This document shows, one piece after another, positions 1 to 10,286 of a stretch of 64,000 bases of DNA. This DNA comes from a bacterium. Its GTDB lineage: Bacteria; Bacteroidota; Bacteroidia; Cytophagales; Cyclobacteriaceae. A program made the position numbers and the translations under genes. The first letter of the stretch is position 1; each line of letters begins with the position of its first letter. The notes below the pieces were generated by a model that saw only the letters and a program-made list of their open reading frames with translations, had not been told where the DNA came from and ran no database searches. The stretch lies in assembly GCA_024743255.1 (NCBI GenBank), contig JANSWY010000001.1, positions 372,001 through 436,000 on the forward strand, given 5' to 3'.

Positions 1-441
1 GGGAAACAAAATCGCAGAACCTGGGTATTCATGGAATCTATTTATGAAAATGATGATCTGGCTATCTTATTGAGGCATGAAACAAAGGGATCAAGGTATA
101 CTTCTGATCCATATGTTAAAAATCTCAATGCATATAATAACCCCTCTGTAAGCGAGGTGCTCTATTTGGCAAATAAGAAAGGCAGTGTGATTAGGTACGC
201 CAGGAAACTGGTTTCAAAAGAAGGTATCCTATTTGGGCCGGATAACTATGGGTTAATTGGGCAGCAAACTGTATATGGTGCAAACCCTAATAATCGTTAC
301 AAGGTTCTGGATAAAAATGCTTTAGAGTTACTGATGCTTGGGAAGTATCCTGAAGTGGAGGATTATATTAAGCAGGAGAAAAAGAAACTGAACATGCTTG
401 GCGATCTGATTGATGTATTTGAATTCTATGGCAGTTTATGA
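1..441 (+). CDS. C-terminal part of an unrecognised protein (5' truncated)
   Basis: The reading frame is open from the first base of the window, so the methionine at 31 is probably internal and the gene begins upstream. The visible 146 or so residues are soluble, rich in charged residues and Tyr/Asn, with no signal peptide or membrane segment. The C-terminal third (from about ALELLMLGKYPEVEDYIK) looks helical. I recognise no family. The stop overlaps the 3' end of the convergent EamA gene by a few bases. It is clearly coding, since the frame stays open with ordinary codon use, but no function can be given. Confidence 0.75.
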   Translation, partial: GKQNRRTWVFMESIYENDDLAILLRHETKGSRYTSDPYVKNLNAYNNPSVSEVLYLANKKGSVIRYARKLVSKEGILFGPDNYGLIGQQTVYGANPNNRYKVLDKNALELLMLGKYPEVEDYIKQEKKKLNMLGDLIDVFEFYGSL

Positions 442-1344
442 TTTTTTCCTGGTTAACCACACAATTCCAGCGATAACGATCGCAGTTCCTGCCAGCTGAA
501 GTATTGTCATTCTTTCATCGAGAAATATATTGGCCAGAATGATTGTACTGATTGGGCCAATACTACCCACGATCGCAAAGTTCGAAGCTCCCATTCCCTT
601 TATTGCATAAGAAATCAAGTAGGAAGGAATTACTGTTGCAATTATTGCCATGGCGAATCCCAGGTAATATACTTCATTGGGATACCCCAATATAGATCCC
701 CCATTTGTCACCAGGTAATGCATGATTACGAAGGAGCACGAGACAATCATTGCATAAGAAGTAAAGGTCACAGAGCCAAACTTTGGAATCAACCAACCGC
801 TCCCTGCTATATAGCTGGCATAGGTCAATGCACTTAGGAATATCAGAATACCTCCCAAAATCAATTTTGATTCTTCACCAGCAAAAGACAACTCCTGCCC
901 AAAGGTGACAACAATTCCTGCATAACTAATCAAAATCGCCATTACCTGTTTGCGGGTAATTCTTGTTTTGAAGAAGATTCTTGAAATGATCAAGACAAGA
1001 GTTGGGTAGATGAATAGAATTACCCTTTCCAGGCTTGCTTTAATGTATTGCAACCCAAGGAAATCGAAATAACTGGCCAAATAATAACCAATAATTCCAA
1101 ACCCTATAAGCCACCAATAATCTGTTTTCTTGATTTTATCAGGATTTGAAGGTCTTTTGATAAAAGCTACAATCAGGTAAAACGGAAGAGCAAATAGCAT
1201 TCTCAATAGCAGAAGCGAAACGGCATCTATTTCATAACGATAGGCTAATTTCACCATAACAGCCTTGCTGGAGAATAAGACTATTCCCAATACGGCAATC
1301 AGAACCGCTATACTTTTGGTAGATGTATTGCTCTCCTTATTCAT
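436..1344 (-). CDS. EamA/DMT-family membrane transporter
   Basis: This is a ten-helix inner-membrane protein of the drug/metabolite transporter superfamily with two EamA halves: helices 1-5 in roughly residues 10-145 and 6-10 in 165-300. Typical signs are the LRMLFALPFYLIVA segment after helix 1-2, a charged loop with KTRITRKQ between the halves, and the second-half stretch IVGSIGPISTIILANIFLDE, which closely matches the EamA signature. The frame can be extended six codons to a TTG at 1362, but the ATG at 1344 (MNKESNTSTKS) is the more natural start. EamA proteins export small metabolites or amino acids; the substrate cannot be read from sequence. It stands alone, convergent with the partial gene to its left. 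Confidence 0.88.
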   Translation of the reverse strand: MNKESNTSTKSIAVLIAVLGIVLFSSKAVMVKLAYRYEIDAVSLLLLRMLFALPFYLIVAFIKRPSNPDKIKKTDYWWLIGFGIIGYYLASYFDFLGLQYIKASLERVILFIYPTLVLIISRIFFKTRITRKQVMAILISYAGIVVTFGQELSFAGEESKLILGGILIFLSALTYASYIAGSGWLIPKFGSVTFTSYAMIVSCSFVIMHYLVTNGGSILGYPNEVYYLGFAMAIIATVIPSYLISYAIKGMGASNFAIVGSIGPISTIILANIFLDERMTILQLAGTAIVIAGIVWLTRKKS

Positions 1345-1445
1345 GAGCTGCAAACTTACCAAACCCGTGTTCTTACTTTATCATGCATTTGCTTTACTTT
1401 AGTTAGATAGCAAGCAAATATTTCAATAACTACGACTCCTAAATC

Positions 1446-2120
1446 ATGAAACTAATACTGACTCTTCTATTTACAATCACAATCTCCATCTCGAATTTAT
1501 CATTCGGTCAGGGAGTGTCATTTTCCTATTTGATTCCTAAGAATGGATACATCTCAGCTCCAGTGAGTCCCTTTTCTCTAAGAGGAGTTGGGTTGTCATT
1601 TGGGGATTATCTTGGTTTGGAAACAGGTGGGACGCTTTATTATATGTCGGGTTTGGGCATGACAGATTTGCCATTTGAGTACGACAAACCCTTAACAGGT
1701 CCAAATTTCTCAGTATTGGTACCGATGCAACTGTACATTAAAATCCCATTGAAAGGAGTTGATATAAAGTTTTTAGGAGGCGGGTTTGCCATATGGCATT
1801 TGAACCCAAGAATCAACTATGGAAACATGGATAGAGCGATCAGGGAATTCGAAGGATGGGATATAGTTAATTCAGAATTTGAGGAAGATTTTCAGATAGG
1901 CGGAGGAATCATGGGCGGAATTGGTTTTGAGTTTTATGTCTCGAAGGAATTCTCAATAACACTGGATGTTCAGTACCTCAAAGGAGGTAGTACTGTAGAT
2001 CTGGTTGGAAGTTATTCCGGTGGTGATATTGGAGGTACAATTGCCTCTAGAGCTGCAGATTTTTCTGAAGCGTCAGTATTGTTAGAAGGGTTGGAGATAT
2101 CGATTGGGGCTAATTTTTGA
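1446..2120 (+). CDS. Secreted outer-membrane beta-barrel-like protein, unknown function
   Basis: The protein of 224 residues starts with a clear signal peptide (MKLILTLLFTITISISNLSFG, cleavage before QGVSF). The mature part is rich in Gly and aromatic residues in alternating patterns (for example GGGFAIWHLNPRINYG and GGGIMGGIGFEFYVS) and ends in a phenylalanine (SIGANF), the usual end of an outer-membrane barrel. The length suggests an 8-10 strand barrel. I recognise no family. It lies three bases from the end of the convergent permease operon and is probably monocistronic. Confident as a gene, moderate as a barrel. Confidence 0.75.
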   Translation: MKLILTLLFTITISISNLSFGQGVSFSYLIPKNGYISAPVSPFSLRGVGLSFGDYLGLETGGTLYYMSGLGMTDLPFEYDKPLTGPNFSVLVPMQLYIKIPLKGVDIKFLGGGFAIWHLNPRINYGNMDRAIREFEGWDIVNSEFEEDFQIGGGIMGGIGFEFYVSKEFSITLDVQYLKGGSTVDLVGSYSGGDIGGTIASRAADFSEASVLLEGLEISIGANF

Positions 2121-2123
2121 TTC

Positions 2124-4751
2124 TTATTCATATCTCAAGCTTTCAGAAGGATTACTCCTTGCAACTTTATGTCCAATAAACACCACTGTTAAAACAGTAA
2201 TTAGGGATACAATCACAATTACGAGTAAAAAAGGAATCGCATTTAAGGAAATCCTAAACGCATAATTACTCAACCAATTGGATGCTAAAAAAACTGCTAT
2301 TGGAATGGCTATTAAGCTTGATATAGCCAGATTCCACACAAAAGATTTACCCTGAAGCATCAATATTTGTTGGAACTTAGCTCCCAATATTTTTCTGATA
2401 CCAAACTCTTTGGTTCTTGCTATCACATTATAGGAGATTAGACCAATAACACCCAGAAACGCAATGATTAGTGAAACCATCGATGCACCGGTAAATACCT
2501 TTTGGAACATTGCTTCATCTTCATAAGCTTCCTGAATCATCTCATCCATAAACCTCCAATCCATCACACCATTTTTATCATATCTATTGTGGATTTTTTC
2601 TACCACTGCAATTGCACCCTGTACGTTATTTCCATCAATTTCGATAACGATATCATCAAGGGACATAAATGGATTTTTATAGTAACCGATAATTGTTGGC
2701 TTGATTGGCTCATGCATTGATTCCAGATGGAAGTCTTTAGCCACACCTTTTATCTGAGCCTTAAAGTTTTCATTGTCATCAGAATTTAACACCACCCATT
2801 TTCCTACCGCATTTAATCCTCCGAATTTGGATGCTGCTGTTTCGTTAATAAGAACACTAGTACTGTCAAGGCCTTTGGTTCCTGTAAAGCCAGACCCAGC
2901 CAAAATTTCAAAGCTCAATACCTCAGGTCCATTGGAATCCATACCATAGAATTTCATTGTGGTAGTTTCATCTGGTAATTCAAAATCTGCTACGGATATA
3001 GTAACTGGAGATCTGGAGCCACCAATCATTCTTGTAAGTCCAGTCACATTTTTGATATGGCTACTTTTTTCAAGTTCGTTTTTGATGGTGTTGTAGTTGT
3101 TTCTAACTCCCCCGCTATTGATTTCTACGATCATTAATTGATCAGTTTTGAAGCCTAGTGACTTGCTGCTCATATAATTATATTGCTGGTTAACAATAAA
3201 CAACGCAGCAAGAATTATGATAACAGAAGCATATTGAATTGTGACTAAACCATTACGCAACCAATTATTTCCCTTAGAATTTATTGTGCTGTTTTTCAAA
3301 ACTTTAATTGCAGAGAATTTACTTAAATACAATGCTGGATAAAATCCCGCCAAAACTGTAACAAGCAAAATTGTAGCGATTACATATGGAACTACAGGCA
3401 AAATGGTTTCAGTATTCAACCTTAAATCAATACCGGTAACAAGATTGAAGTATGGTAATACAAAAAATATAAGAATGACGCTTAATAGCACCGAAACAAA
3501 GACCAATAGAAAAGATTCTGTCAAAAATTGCCAGGTGATTTGAGATTTGATTGCACCAATGGATTTTCTGATTCCCACTTCTTTAGTTCTTCTGATCGAT
3601 CTTGCTGTGGTAATGTTGATGTAATTAAAACATGCCATGGCAAGAATTACGATAGCGATGATTGTGAAGAGTTTAATCTTTTGGAGATCCCCCTTCACAT
3701 ATTTGTTTACTCTTCCATCAATCCCATTACTTCCAAAGTGCAAATCAAGCAGCCCAATTAAATAGTGGGAATTAATTGGATCATCTGTTCCCAAATACTT
3801 TTCAAGAAGCGGTTCAATCTGACTCTCAAATTGAGCTTGATTATTATTCTCATCAAGAAGCACATAAGTTGTAGCGGCATTACCTCTCCAGGAAGGAAAC
3901 CACCTGCTAAACCATGGAGCAGTGTTTTCAAAATAGATGTCTAGGTCGGGTGTGATCAGATATTCAAACTGAATGTATGAGTTTGAAGGAATGTCTTTTA
4001 ATACAGCTGTCACTGTAAAATCTCCATAATACTCGAGGTTTACCGTTTTGCCAATTGGGTTTTCAAATCCATAATATTTTGTTGCCAGCGCCTCTGTTAA
4101 AACTATTGATCTCGCTGGTTTAAGGGCGTTTTTATTCCCTTTTGCAAATTCAAAATCGAATATTTGGAAGAATTCTGGCCATGCTACTATTCCCTCTTCC
4201 TCAAAAAACCTTTTGTCGTCTGTTGTCGCCCAGGTGGAAGCAGCTCCTGTGATGGTTACAGCGCTTTCAACATTTGGAAGGTCTTCTCTTAATGCCTTAG
4301 CTAATTGAGTAGAAGTATGAATTTCAGGATCTGGCCCATCATGCAATTGAAAATCCTGTATCACCTGATAGATTCGATCTGCTTTCGAGTGAAATTTGTC
4401 AAAACTATATTCATGGTTGACCATCATAATCATGGTAATAAAGACACTAAGCCCAATGGCAAGACCAGTAATATTGATCACTGAGAACCTAAAATCCTTT
4501 ACAAGGTTTCGATAACCGATTTTGAAATAGTTGCTAAACATAGCAGTTGAGTTTGAGTATTTTGACTTTTTGATGTTGATCCATCTGAAGGATCGGAGTA
4601 TATCCCAGGCGAATCTGTACCTGGCTTTTTTAAGGTTTGATTGAGCCCTCATTTCAAAGAGCTCAATCAAATCACCTTCGATTTCATCTATAAAATCTTC
4701 CCGGCAAAACCAGCGCAGAAATCTGAGCGGTATTTTGGGAGGATTATTCAT
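2124..4751 (-). CDS. FtsX/MacB-like ABC permease with N-terminal prefix domain (third in PadR operon)
   Basis: This is an 875-residue permease-like membrane protein. Residues 1-70 form the prefix domain seen in Cytophagales permeases (RFLRWFCREDFIDEIEGDL). Then come a first membrane helix near 90-110, a MacB-type periplasmic core domain, a three-helix FtsX block with the signature RTKEVGIRKSIGA near residue 390, a second periplasmic domain, and a C-terminal FtsX block with RTKEFGIRKILGA near 780. It ends NPSESLRYE, shared with its neighbours. MacB/FtsX proteins usually couple to an ATPase to move envelope substrates or drive periplasmic conformational change; no ATPase gene lies nearby. The ATG overlaps the stop of the upstream gene by 8 bases, so translation is probably coupled. 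Confidence 0.9.
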   Translation of the reverse strand: MNNPPKIPLRFLRWFCREDFIDEIEGDLIELFEMRAQSNLKKARYRFAWDILRSFRWINIKKSKYSNSTAMFSNYFKIGYRNLVKDFRFSVINITGLAIGLSVFITMIMMVNHEYSFDKFHSKADRIYQVIQDFQLHDGPDPEIHTSTQLAKALREDLPNVESAVTITGAASTWATTDDKRFFEEEGIVAWPEFFQIFDFEFAKGNKNALKPARSIVLTEALATKYYGFENPIGKTVNLEYYGDFTVTAVLKDIPSNSYIQFEYLITPDLDIYFENTAPWFSRWFPSWRGNAATTYVLLDENNNQAQFESQIEPLLEKYLGTDDPINSHYLIGLLDLHFGSNGIDGRVNKYVKGDLQKIKLFTIIAIVILAMACFNYINITTARSIRRTKEVGIRKSIGAIKSQITWQFLTESFLLVFVSVLLSVILIFFVLPYFNLVTGIDLRLNTETILPVVPYVIATILLVTVLAGFYPALYLSKFSAIKVLKNSTINSKGNNWLRNGLVTIQYASVIIILAALFIVNQQYNYMSSKSLGFKTDQLMIVEINSGGVRNNYNTIKNELEKSSHIKNVTGLTRMIGGSRSPVTISVADFELPDETTTMKFYGMDSNGPEVLSFEILAGSGFTGTKGLDSTSVLINETAASKFGGLNAVGKWVVLNSDDNENFKAQIKGVAKDFHLESMHEPIKPTIIGYYKNPFMSLDDIVIEIDGNNVQGAIAVVEKIHNRYDKNGVMDWRFMDEMIQEAYEDEAMFQKVFTGASMVSLIIAFLGVIGLISYNVIARTKEFGIRKILGAKFQQILMLQGKSFVWNLAISSLIAIPIAVFLASNWLSNYAFRISLNAIPFLLVIVIVSLITVLTVVFIGHKVARSNPSESLRYE

Positions 4752-7368
4752 ACCTAAGCGAATTAACAGGGTTGGATTTAGCCATGCTGTAAACTCTTGA
4801 AATAACCGTCATAAAGCTTACCAGCAACACCACCAGGAATGCAAATGCAAATATCCAAATCGATAAATCAATACGGAACGCAAAGGTTGCTAACCAATCA
4901 TTAAGCATGTACCAGGCTAAAGGTGAGGCAATTAGCATGGCAACACACAAAAGGACTAAGTAATCTTTTAGTAAAAGTTTAATGATGGTAGGTATGCTGG
5001 CACCTATTACTTTTCTAATTCCGATTTCCTTAGTTCGCCTTTCAACAGTGTAGTGGATCATTCCAAAAAGACCAATCACAGAAATCAGTACCGAAAGAAT
5101 TGCGGAGATCATAATGAAGTTTCCGCGAGTCTCATCTGCCTTGTAGTATCTTCTCCATTGTTCGTCCAGGAAGTTGAATTCTGCTGGAGTTTCAGGATCA
5201 AATTCTGCATTCACGTTTTCTGCGTGAGTCAATACCTGTTTTGGATCTCCATTGTATCTGATCACAAAGTAATCGATCACCATAATTGGATTGTTCCAGC
5301 TAGTAATGAAAACTGGTTTGATTGGCTCATACAATGATTCGAAATGAAAATCTTCAACTACCCCAATCACTTGAAACCTGGAAAGCGTATCTTCCTGAAT
5401 CCAAATGGATTTTCCAACAGGATCTTCCAAACCAAGAGATTTCACTGCAGTCTCATTAAGAATTACCTTTAAAGTATCACTGGCGTCATTTCCTGAAAAA
5501 TCAGAACCGTCGATTATTTTGAAACCGTATGTTGATATTCCATCACTATCGAAACCATAATGGCTTGCTGTAATTGGTTCAGCATTTTTTGAGAGTAGTA
5601 GGTCCGACTCAGGTAGGTTTTTCCATTCACCTGGAACTCTTGTGGTAGTTGTTACATTAACTACTCCTGGGTGTTTAGCTATTCCATCTTTGATTCCCTT
5701 GAAGCTTCCTCTGGCTTTTCCACTATTGATATCAAGTGTTATCAGTCCAGAATTATCGAAACCTAGATTTTTGTTTTGAATGAAGTTTAGTTGGTTATAC
5801 AAAACCACTACCCCAATAATTAGTCCCATAGAAATAGTGTATTGAACTAACACAAAAGCCTTTCTCAACCTATCGCCTTTTCCTGCGAAAGCATTCTTGG
5901 TCATAAATATGGCTCTATCAAGTTTTGCGTAGTAAACTGCTGGTACCAATGCAGATAAAATCCATGTAGTTGTAAAGGCAGCTAACTGGTAACCTACTAG
6001 ATCTAAGCTAAAGAACTCATCAAAATACATTGTTTTGCCTGTCAGATAGTTGAAATAAGGTAGCAACAACGCTATCAGAACCCATGATAGAATGAATGCC
6101 AGGAGAATTGTAATAAAAGTCTCTACGAACAATTGAATTCTTAATTGTTTAGTGGAAGCGCCATTCACTTTTCTAATTCCCGCTTCTAAGGTTCTTTTCA
6201 AAGCCTGTACTGAAGACAAGTTGATAAAATTCAGTGATGCAATTATTATCACACATGCTCCTATGATCAGTATGATATAAACGAACTGATTATTGGAATA
6301 TGGAATTGCTCTTAAAGGATCACCTCCAGCTTCGGTAAGATGATCTGAGTGAAGGTGCATGTCCTGAATGTTTTGGAAACCAATTTGATGCTCTCTTTTT
6401 TGATCATCATTCATGTATTTTGAAAGGAATGCATCTGTCTTTGGTAAAACATCATCCGGACCGGTTCCTTCTCTAAACAGGACCCAGGTGGCCATAAAAT
6501 GACTGTCCCAGGATTTGAAGAACTGAGAAATCCTACCGTCCCATTTATTGATATCGGTTACAAAGAAGATGTCAAACTGATAAGTAGCGTTTTTTGGCAT
6601 GTTTTTCATCACTGCCAGCACTTCAGTTTTGTCTAATCGGGTTTCTATAACTTTTCCAACAGGATCTTCATCTCCAAATAAACTATTGGCAAAATCCTCT
6701 GATAAAACTACTCCCGCTAAACCCTGATAGTCTTTTAATGGATTACCATTAAGAATACTGATGTCCCAAATATTGAAAAAGCCACTGGTGACGATCGCGT
6801 AATTTCTATTGGCGATGTTTTTGTCCTTGTAGGTATAAGTAGCGGAACCAAAATAAACCATGCTTGCAGATTCCACGATTTCCGGGAAATCCGCTTTCAT
6901 GGCAGGAGCCATTGGGTTGGCCACCGATGAGTAGTAGTTTGTACCCTCTTCTGTTTCACTCTTTTCAATGACCCTGAATATTCGATCAGATTTGCTGTGA
7001 TAGCTATCCATTTTCATCTCATCATTTGAATAGAGGAGAACAAAGAATAGCACCGTAAAGCCTAAAACAAGCCCAAGGATGTTAACAGAATAATGGAGAA
7101 ACCCTCTTCTGAACCTCCTGAAATATATCTTTAAATAATTATCTATTGCGTACATTGTAATACTTTCTATTTTGCGTTTTTTCATGTTAATCCAGCGAAT
7201 CGTCTTGATCACATCCCACATAAAATGTCTCCTGGCCAATGCCACAGAATGATCCGCTCTTTTTTCAAATAACTCCGTCAGATCTCCTTCGATTTCTTCG
7301 ATGAAGTCGTCTTTGCAGAACCATCTAAGGAACTGCAACCATTTCTGAGGAGGTTGTTGTTGCTGCAT
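4744..7368 (-). CDS. FtsX/MacB-like ABC permease with N-terminal prefix domain (second in PadR operon)
   Basis: This 874-residue paralogue of its neighbours has the same order: prefix domain (LRWFCKDDFIEEIEGDL, residues about 14-65), first helix near 90-112, MacB-type core, FtsX block with LEAGIRKVNGAS near 390, second core, and final FtsX block with RTKEIGIRKVIGAS near 780. It ends NPVNSLRYE. It is directly joined to the upstream permease (ATG at 7368, previous stop beginning at 7369) and overlaps the next by 8 bases, so the three are one transcript. Divergence between the copies is large, so they are old paralogues and may form a heteromeric complex. That last point is inference. Confidence 0.9.
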   Translation of the reverse strand: MQQQQPPQKWLQFLRWFCKDDFIEEIEGDLTELFEKRADHSVALARRHFMWDVIKTIRWINMKKRKIESITMYAIDNYLKIYFRRFRRGFLHYSVNILGLVLGFTVLFFVLLYSNDEMKMDSYHSKSDRIFRVIEKSETEEGTNYYSSVANPMAPAMKADFPEIVESASMVYFGSATYTYKDKNIANRNYAIVTSGFFNIWDISILNGNPLKDYQGLAGVVLSEDFANSLFGDEDPVGKVIETRLDKTEVLAVMKNMPKNATYQFDIFFVTDINKWDGRISQFFKSWDSHFMATWVLFREGTGPDDVLPKTDAFLSKYMNDDQKREHQIGFQNIQDMHLHSDHLTEAGGDPLRAIPYSNNQFVYIILIIGACVIIIASLNFINLSSVQALKRTLEAGIRKVNGASTKQLRIQLFVETFITILLAFILSWVLIALLLPYFNYLTGKTMYFDEFFSLDLVGYQLAAFTTTWILSALVPAVYYAKLDRAIFMTKNAFAGKGDRLRKAFVLVQYTISMGLIIGVVVLYNQLNFIQNKNLGFDNSGLITLDINSGKARGSFKGIKDGIAKHPGVVNVTTTTRVPGEWKNLPESDLLLSKNAEPITASHYGFDSDGISTYGFKIIDGSDFSGNDASDTLKVILNETAVKSLGLEDPVGKSIWIQEDTLSRFQVIGVVEDFHFESLYEPIKPVFITSWNNPIMVIDYFVIRYNGDPKQVLTHAENVNAEFDPETPAEFNFLDEQWRRYYKADETRGNFIMISAILSVLISVIGLFGMIHYTVERRTKEIGIRKVIGASIPTIIKLLLKDYLVLLCVAMLIASPLAWYMLNDWLATFAFRIDLSIWIFAFAFLVVLLVSFMTVISRVYSMAKSNPVNSLRYE

Positions 7369-9948
7369 TTATTCGTCTCTAAGGATGCTTGCAGGGTTTG
7401 TTACTAAAATCTTTCGGAATTGAAGAAGAAGGGTAAACAGCACTACAGCTGCCACTCCAATTATGCTCCATATAAAGGAGAAAATGTCGATATCAATTCT
7501 ATATGCAAAGTTTGAAAGCCATTGCTCTACTAGAAAGTAAGCTGCTGGAATCGCGATAACCATGGCAATTAACAGCACCACACCAAAGTTTCTTGCAAAA
7601 GTCTTAAATAGCTGAACTGGTGTTGCTCCCATCACTTTTCTAATGCTGAGTGATTTCAGTTTATTATTGATCGCTTGATATGCCAAACCAAATAGCCCCA
7701 GGCATGAAATGAATATGGCAAGTCCTGAGAATATGTTGAGTACTTTGGAAGTATTCTGCTCAGCATGATAAAGTGCAGCTACTTTTTCATCAACAAATTC
7801 GTAATTGAAAGTTAGATCTGGGTAGACTTTAGCATACGCTTTTTCAAGATCTGCCATTCCATTTTTCAATTGACCATCTTTCAACCTAACCATGAACCAG
7901 CCTGGACTTCCGTAATTATCGCCTGCTTCAATACCGTAGAGAATTGGAGCGATTTCCCTTGTAAGTGGCTGCCAGTGGTAATTTTCTACCACTCCAACAA
8001 TCACACCTTCATCTAGAATTTTACCGATTGGTGACACGTCTGGTCCCCACTCTTCCTGAAGGTATTTCATTAAAGACTCGTTGATTACGTATTGCTTCTT
8101 TGACTCATCTTTGATTTCTCTAAATGGATATCCCTCCAATGCTTTAAGACCCAGCGTTTCATAGAAGTCCTCTCCGCCATTCATGTAGTACGCGATGTAT
8201 TGTTTCTCTAGATTCATTCCTTCAAATTCAATTGCACCACCAGTTCTCACATCAATTGGCAGCTCAGAAGCCCAGCTCATGTGGCTTACTGATTCGTTTT
8301 TTAATAATTCATTCTTGAATGGTTCAAACTGTTTGAACATACCCGATTTCAATTGGATCGCCACCAGGTTGTCTTTATCCCAACCGAGAGGCTTATCGTT
8401 CAGATAATTCAATTGCTTCAATACGATTAGTGATCCAATAATCAGAATCATGGAGATCGCAAACTGAAACGTATTGAGCACTCTGCTTAAGGAAATGCTA
8501 CCAATCTTCACAGAAACCCATCCGCGCATCATACTAATGGGCTTAATACTGGATATAACAATTGAAGGGTATATGCTTGATGCAATTGTTAAAAAAGCAA
8601 TGATGATTAAGCTTCCTATCCCAATTTCCTGAACTGGAAAAGTATTCAACACGAAGTTTAATGTATATGATTTACCGGTCAAAGCGTTGAGTGATGAAAG
8701 CAATTGGGCAAAGCTGACAGTAGCAATAATAAGTGAGATCAGAACTATAAGAAGTGCCTCTCCCATAAACTGGAAAACGATTGTGGATCGATTAGCTCCA
8801 TTGATTTTTCTAACCCCAACTTCTTTCACTCTTTGTCCAACTCTTCCCAGAATCAGATTCATGAAATTGATACAAGCAATAAGTAGGATAATGATGCCTG
8901 CTCCCAGAAATACCTTAATATAAAACCCATTGCCAGAGACACTAATTTGGCCATTAACATATGGGTCCAGGTGGATATCAGCTACCGGTTGTGCTTTTAG
9001 AAATACAGACTCCATATCTGGATCATTCTTATGAAGGTGTTCAGAAATTTTTTGTTCGAACCCTTTTTGATCCCTGATGTCAGCTTTGATGTAGGAGTAT
9101 AGAAATGACTGAGGCCATGTATTGAGCGTTTCTTCCCTAATCATGGACCGAATGTTTACAGCAAAATCAAAATCGAAATGTGAGTTTTCAGGAACAGCCA
9201 CAACAGAAGAAACTACATATTCTTTTCCACTAATTTTAATCGATTCTCCAACTGGGGAAGCATTTGGGAAATAAGTATCAGCGATGTTTTTGCTGATAAC
9301 AAGGTTAGACCTTTCATCCAGTAATCCGAATTTTTTTCCTTCAACCACCGGGAATTGAAACATCTCAAAGAATGAAGTATCTACTACATATCCCTTGGTC
9401 ATGGCCAGGTTTTGCTCGCCGTAATATGAATCAGCATAGTTCATGAAGAATAACCTTGCGTAGTTGGTTACTTCAGGAAAAGTTTCATGCAAGGAAGGAG
9501 CCAGAGCTGGTGGGTTATAAGCCCATTTGTCAGTCTCTTCTGCATCCGACTTCAAGACCCTGTATACCTTCTCGTATTCAGGATGGAACTTGTCGTATGA
9601 GAACTCGTCATAGGCATAGAGCCCGATGAGAAAGAACACTACCAGACTAATCGATAATCCGGCAATATTGATTGCTGTGTACAGTTTATTCCGGGCCATT
9701 TGCCTGAAACCCGTCTTAAACGTGTGGTAAAACATACTTTTGAACATGATAATAATTTTGAGTTTTTTGAAATTGATGACCCTGAAAGATTTAATGACAT
9801 CCCATACAAATCTCCGCCGAGCCTTTGAGGGAGACTCTGCCATCCTTAGTTCGAAAAGCTCGATCAGATCACCCTCGATTTCATCGATGTAATCCTCACG
9901 GCAAAACCAACGCAGGAATCGCAGCGGATATTTAGGAGGTTGTTGCAC
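7369..9948 (-). CDS. FtsX/MacB-like ABC permease with N-terminal prefix domain (first after padR)
   Basis: This 859-residue protein has the prefix domain (LRFLRWFCREDYIDEIEGDL at about 8-28), a first helix near 95-115, two MacB-type extracytoplasmic domains and two FtsX blocks (VKEVGVRKINGAN near 385 and LKSLSIRKVMGAT near 770). The second FtsX motif is less canonical than in its neighbours, and the end is NPASILRDE instead of SLRYE. The gene starts one base after the PadR stop, which ties its expression to the regulator. Function as for the family: an envelope permease subunit whose ATPase partner must be encoded elsewhere. Confidence 0.9.
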   Translation of the reverse strand: MQQPPKYPLRFLRWFCREDYIDEIEGDLIELFELRMAESPSKARRRFVWDVIKSFRVINFKKLKIIIMFKSMFYHTFKTGFRQMARNKLYTAINIAGLSISLVVFFLIGLYAYDEFSYDKFHPEYEKVYRVLKSDAEETDKWAYNPPALAPSLHETFPEVTNYARLFFMNYADSYYGEQNLAMTKGYVVDTSFFEMFQFPVVEGKKFGLLDERSNLVISKNIADTYFPNASPVGESIKISGKEYVVSSVVAVPENSHFDFDFAVNIRSMIREETLNTWPQSFLYSYIKADIRDQKGFEQKISEHLHKNDPDMESVFLKAQPVADIHLDPYVNGQISVSGNGFYIKVFLGAGIIILLIACINFMNLILGRVGQRVKEVGVRKINGANRSTIVFQFMGEALLIVLISLIIATVSFAQLLSSLNALTGKSYTLNFVLNTFPVQEIGIGSLIIIAFLTIASSIYPSIVISSIKPISMMRGWVSVKIGSISLSRVLNTFQFAISMILIIGSLIVLKQLNYLNDKPLGWDKDNLVAIQLKSGMFKQFEPFKNELLKNESVSHMSWASELPIDVRTGGAIEFEGMNLEKQYIAYYMNGGEDFYETLGLKALEGYPFREIKDESKKQYVINESLMKYLQEEWGPDVSPIGKILDEGVIVGVVENYHWQPLTREIAPILYGIEAGDNYGSPGWFMVRLKDGQLKNGMADLEKAYAKVYPDLTFNYEFVDEKVAALYHAEQNTSKVLNIFSGLAIFISCLGLFGLAYQAINNKLKSLSIRKVMGATPVQLFKTFARNFGVVLLIAMVIAIPAAYFLVEQWLSNFAYRIDIDIFSFIWSIIGVAAVVLFTLLLQFRKILVTNPASILRDE

Positions 9949-9949
9949 C

Positions 9950-10276
9950 TTAGTTAAATGAGATGTTTGGAATTTGTTGGTAAAGGCTTGTTCTCAGAGA
10001 ATAAACGTCATCTAAGACTTTCTTACCAGCAGCAGTAATCACATAAAACTTCTTACGCCTTCCACCTCTATCACCTGTGATCCCACCAAAGCGAGATGTC
10101 ACAAACCCTTTAGTTTCCAGTCGTTTCAGTGCCACATGAATAGCAGAGATATTGACCTTCTTACTGAGCTTGTTTTCCAGGTTTTCAAGGATAGAAACAC
10201 CATAAGCCTCGTCGTGAAGTGCTGCCACATTGAGTAAAACCAACTCCTCAAATTCCCCAATTGATTGCTCTTTCAT
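9950..10276 (-). CDS. PadR-family transcriptional regulator
   Basis: This 108-residue winged-helix protein is of the short PadR type (family 1 length). Landmarks are the N-terminal helix IGEFEELVLLNVAAL, the recognition region VNISAIHVALKRLETKGFVTS, and the wing with GGRRKKFYVITAAGKKVLDD. PadR proteins are usually dimeric repressors of transporter or efflux genes, often binding hydrophobic ligands. Here the gene is first in an operon with three FtsX-like permeases and sits just downstream of a perfect 15-bp inverted repeat that overlaps a -7 promoter element, so autoregulation together with the permeases is likely. Confidence 0.93.
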   Translation of the reverse strand: MKEQSIGEFEELVLLNVAALHDEAYGVSILENLENKLSKKVNISAIHVALKRLETKGFVTSRFGGITGDRGGRRKKFYVITAAGKKVLDDVYSLRTSLYQQIPNISFN

Positions 10277-10286
10277 TGCTTAAAAT

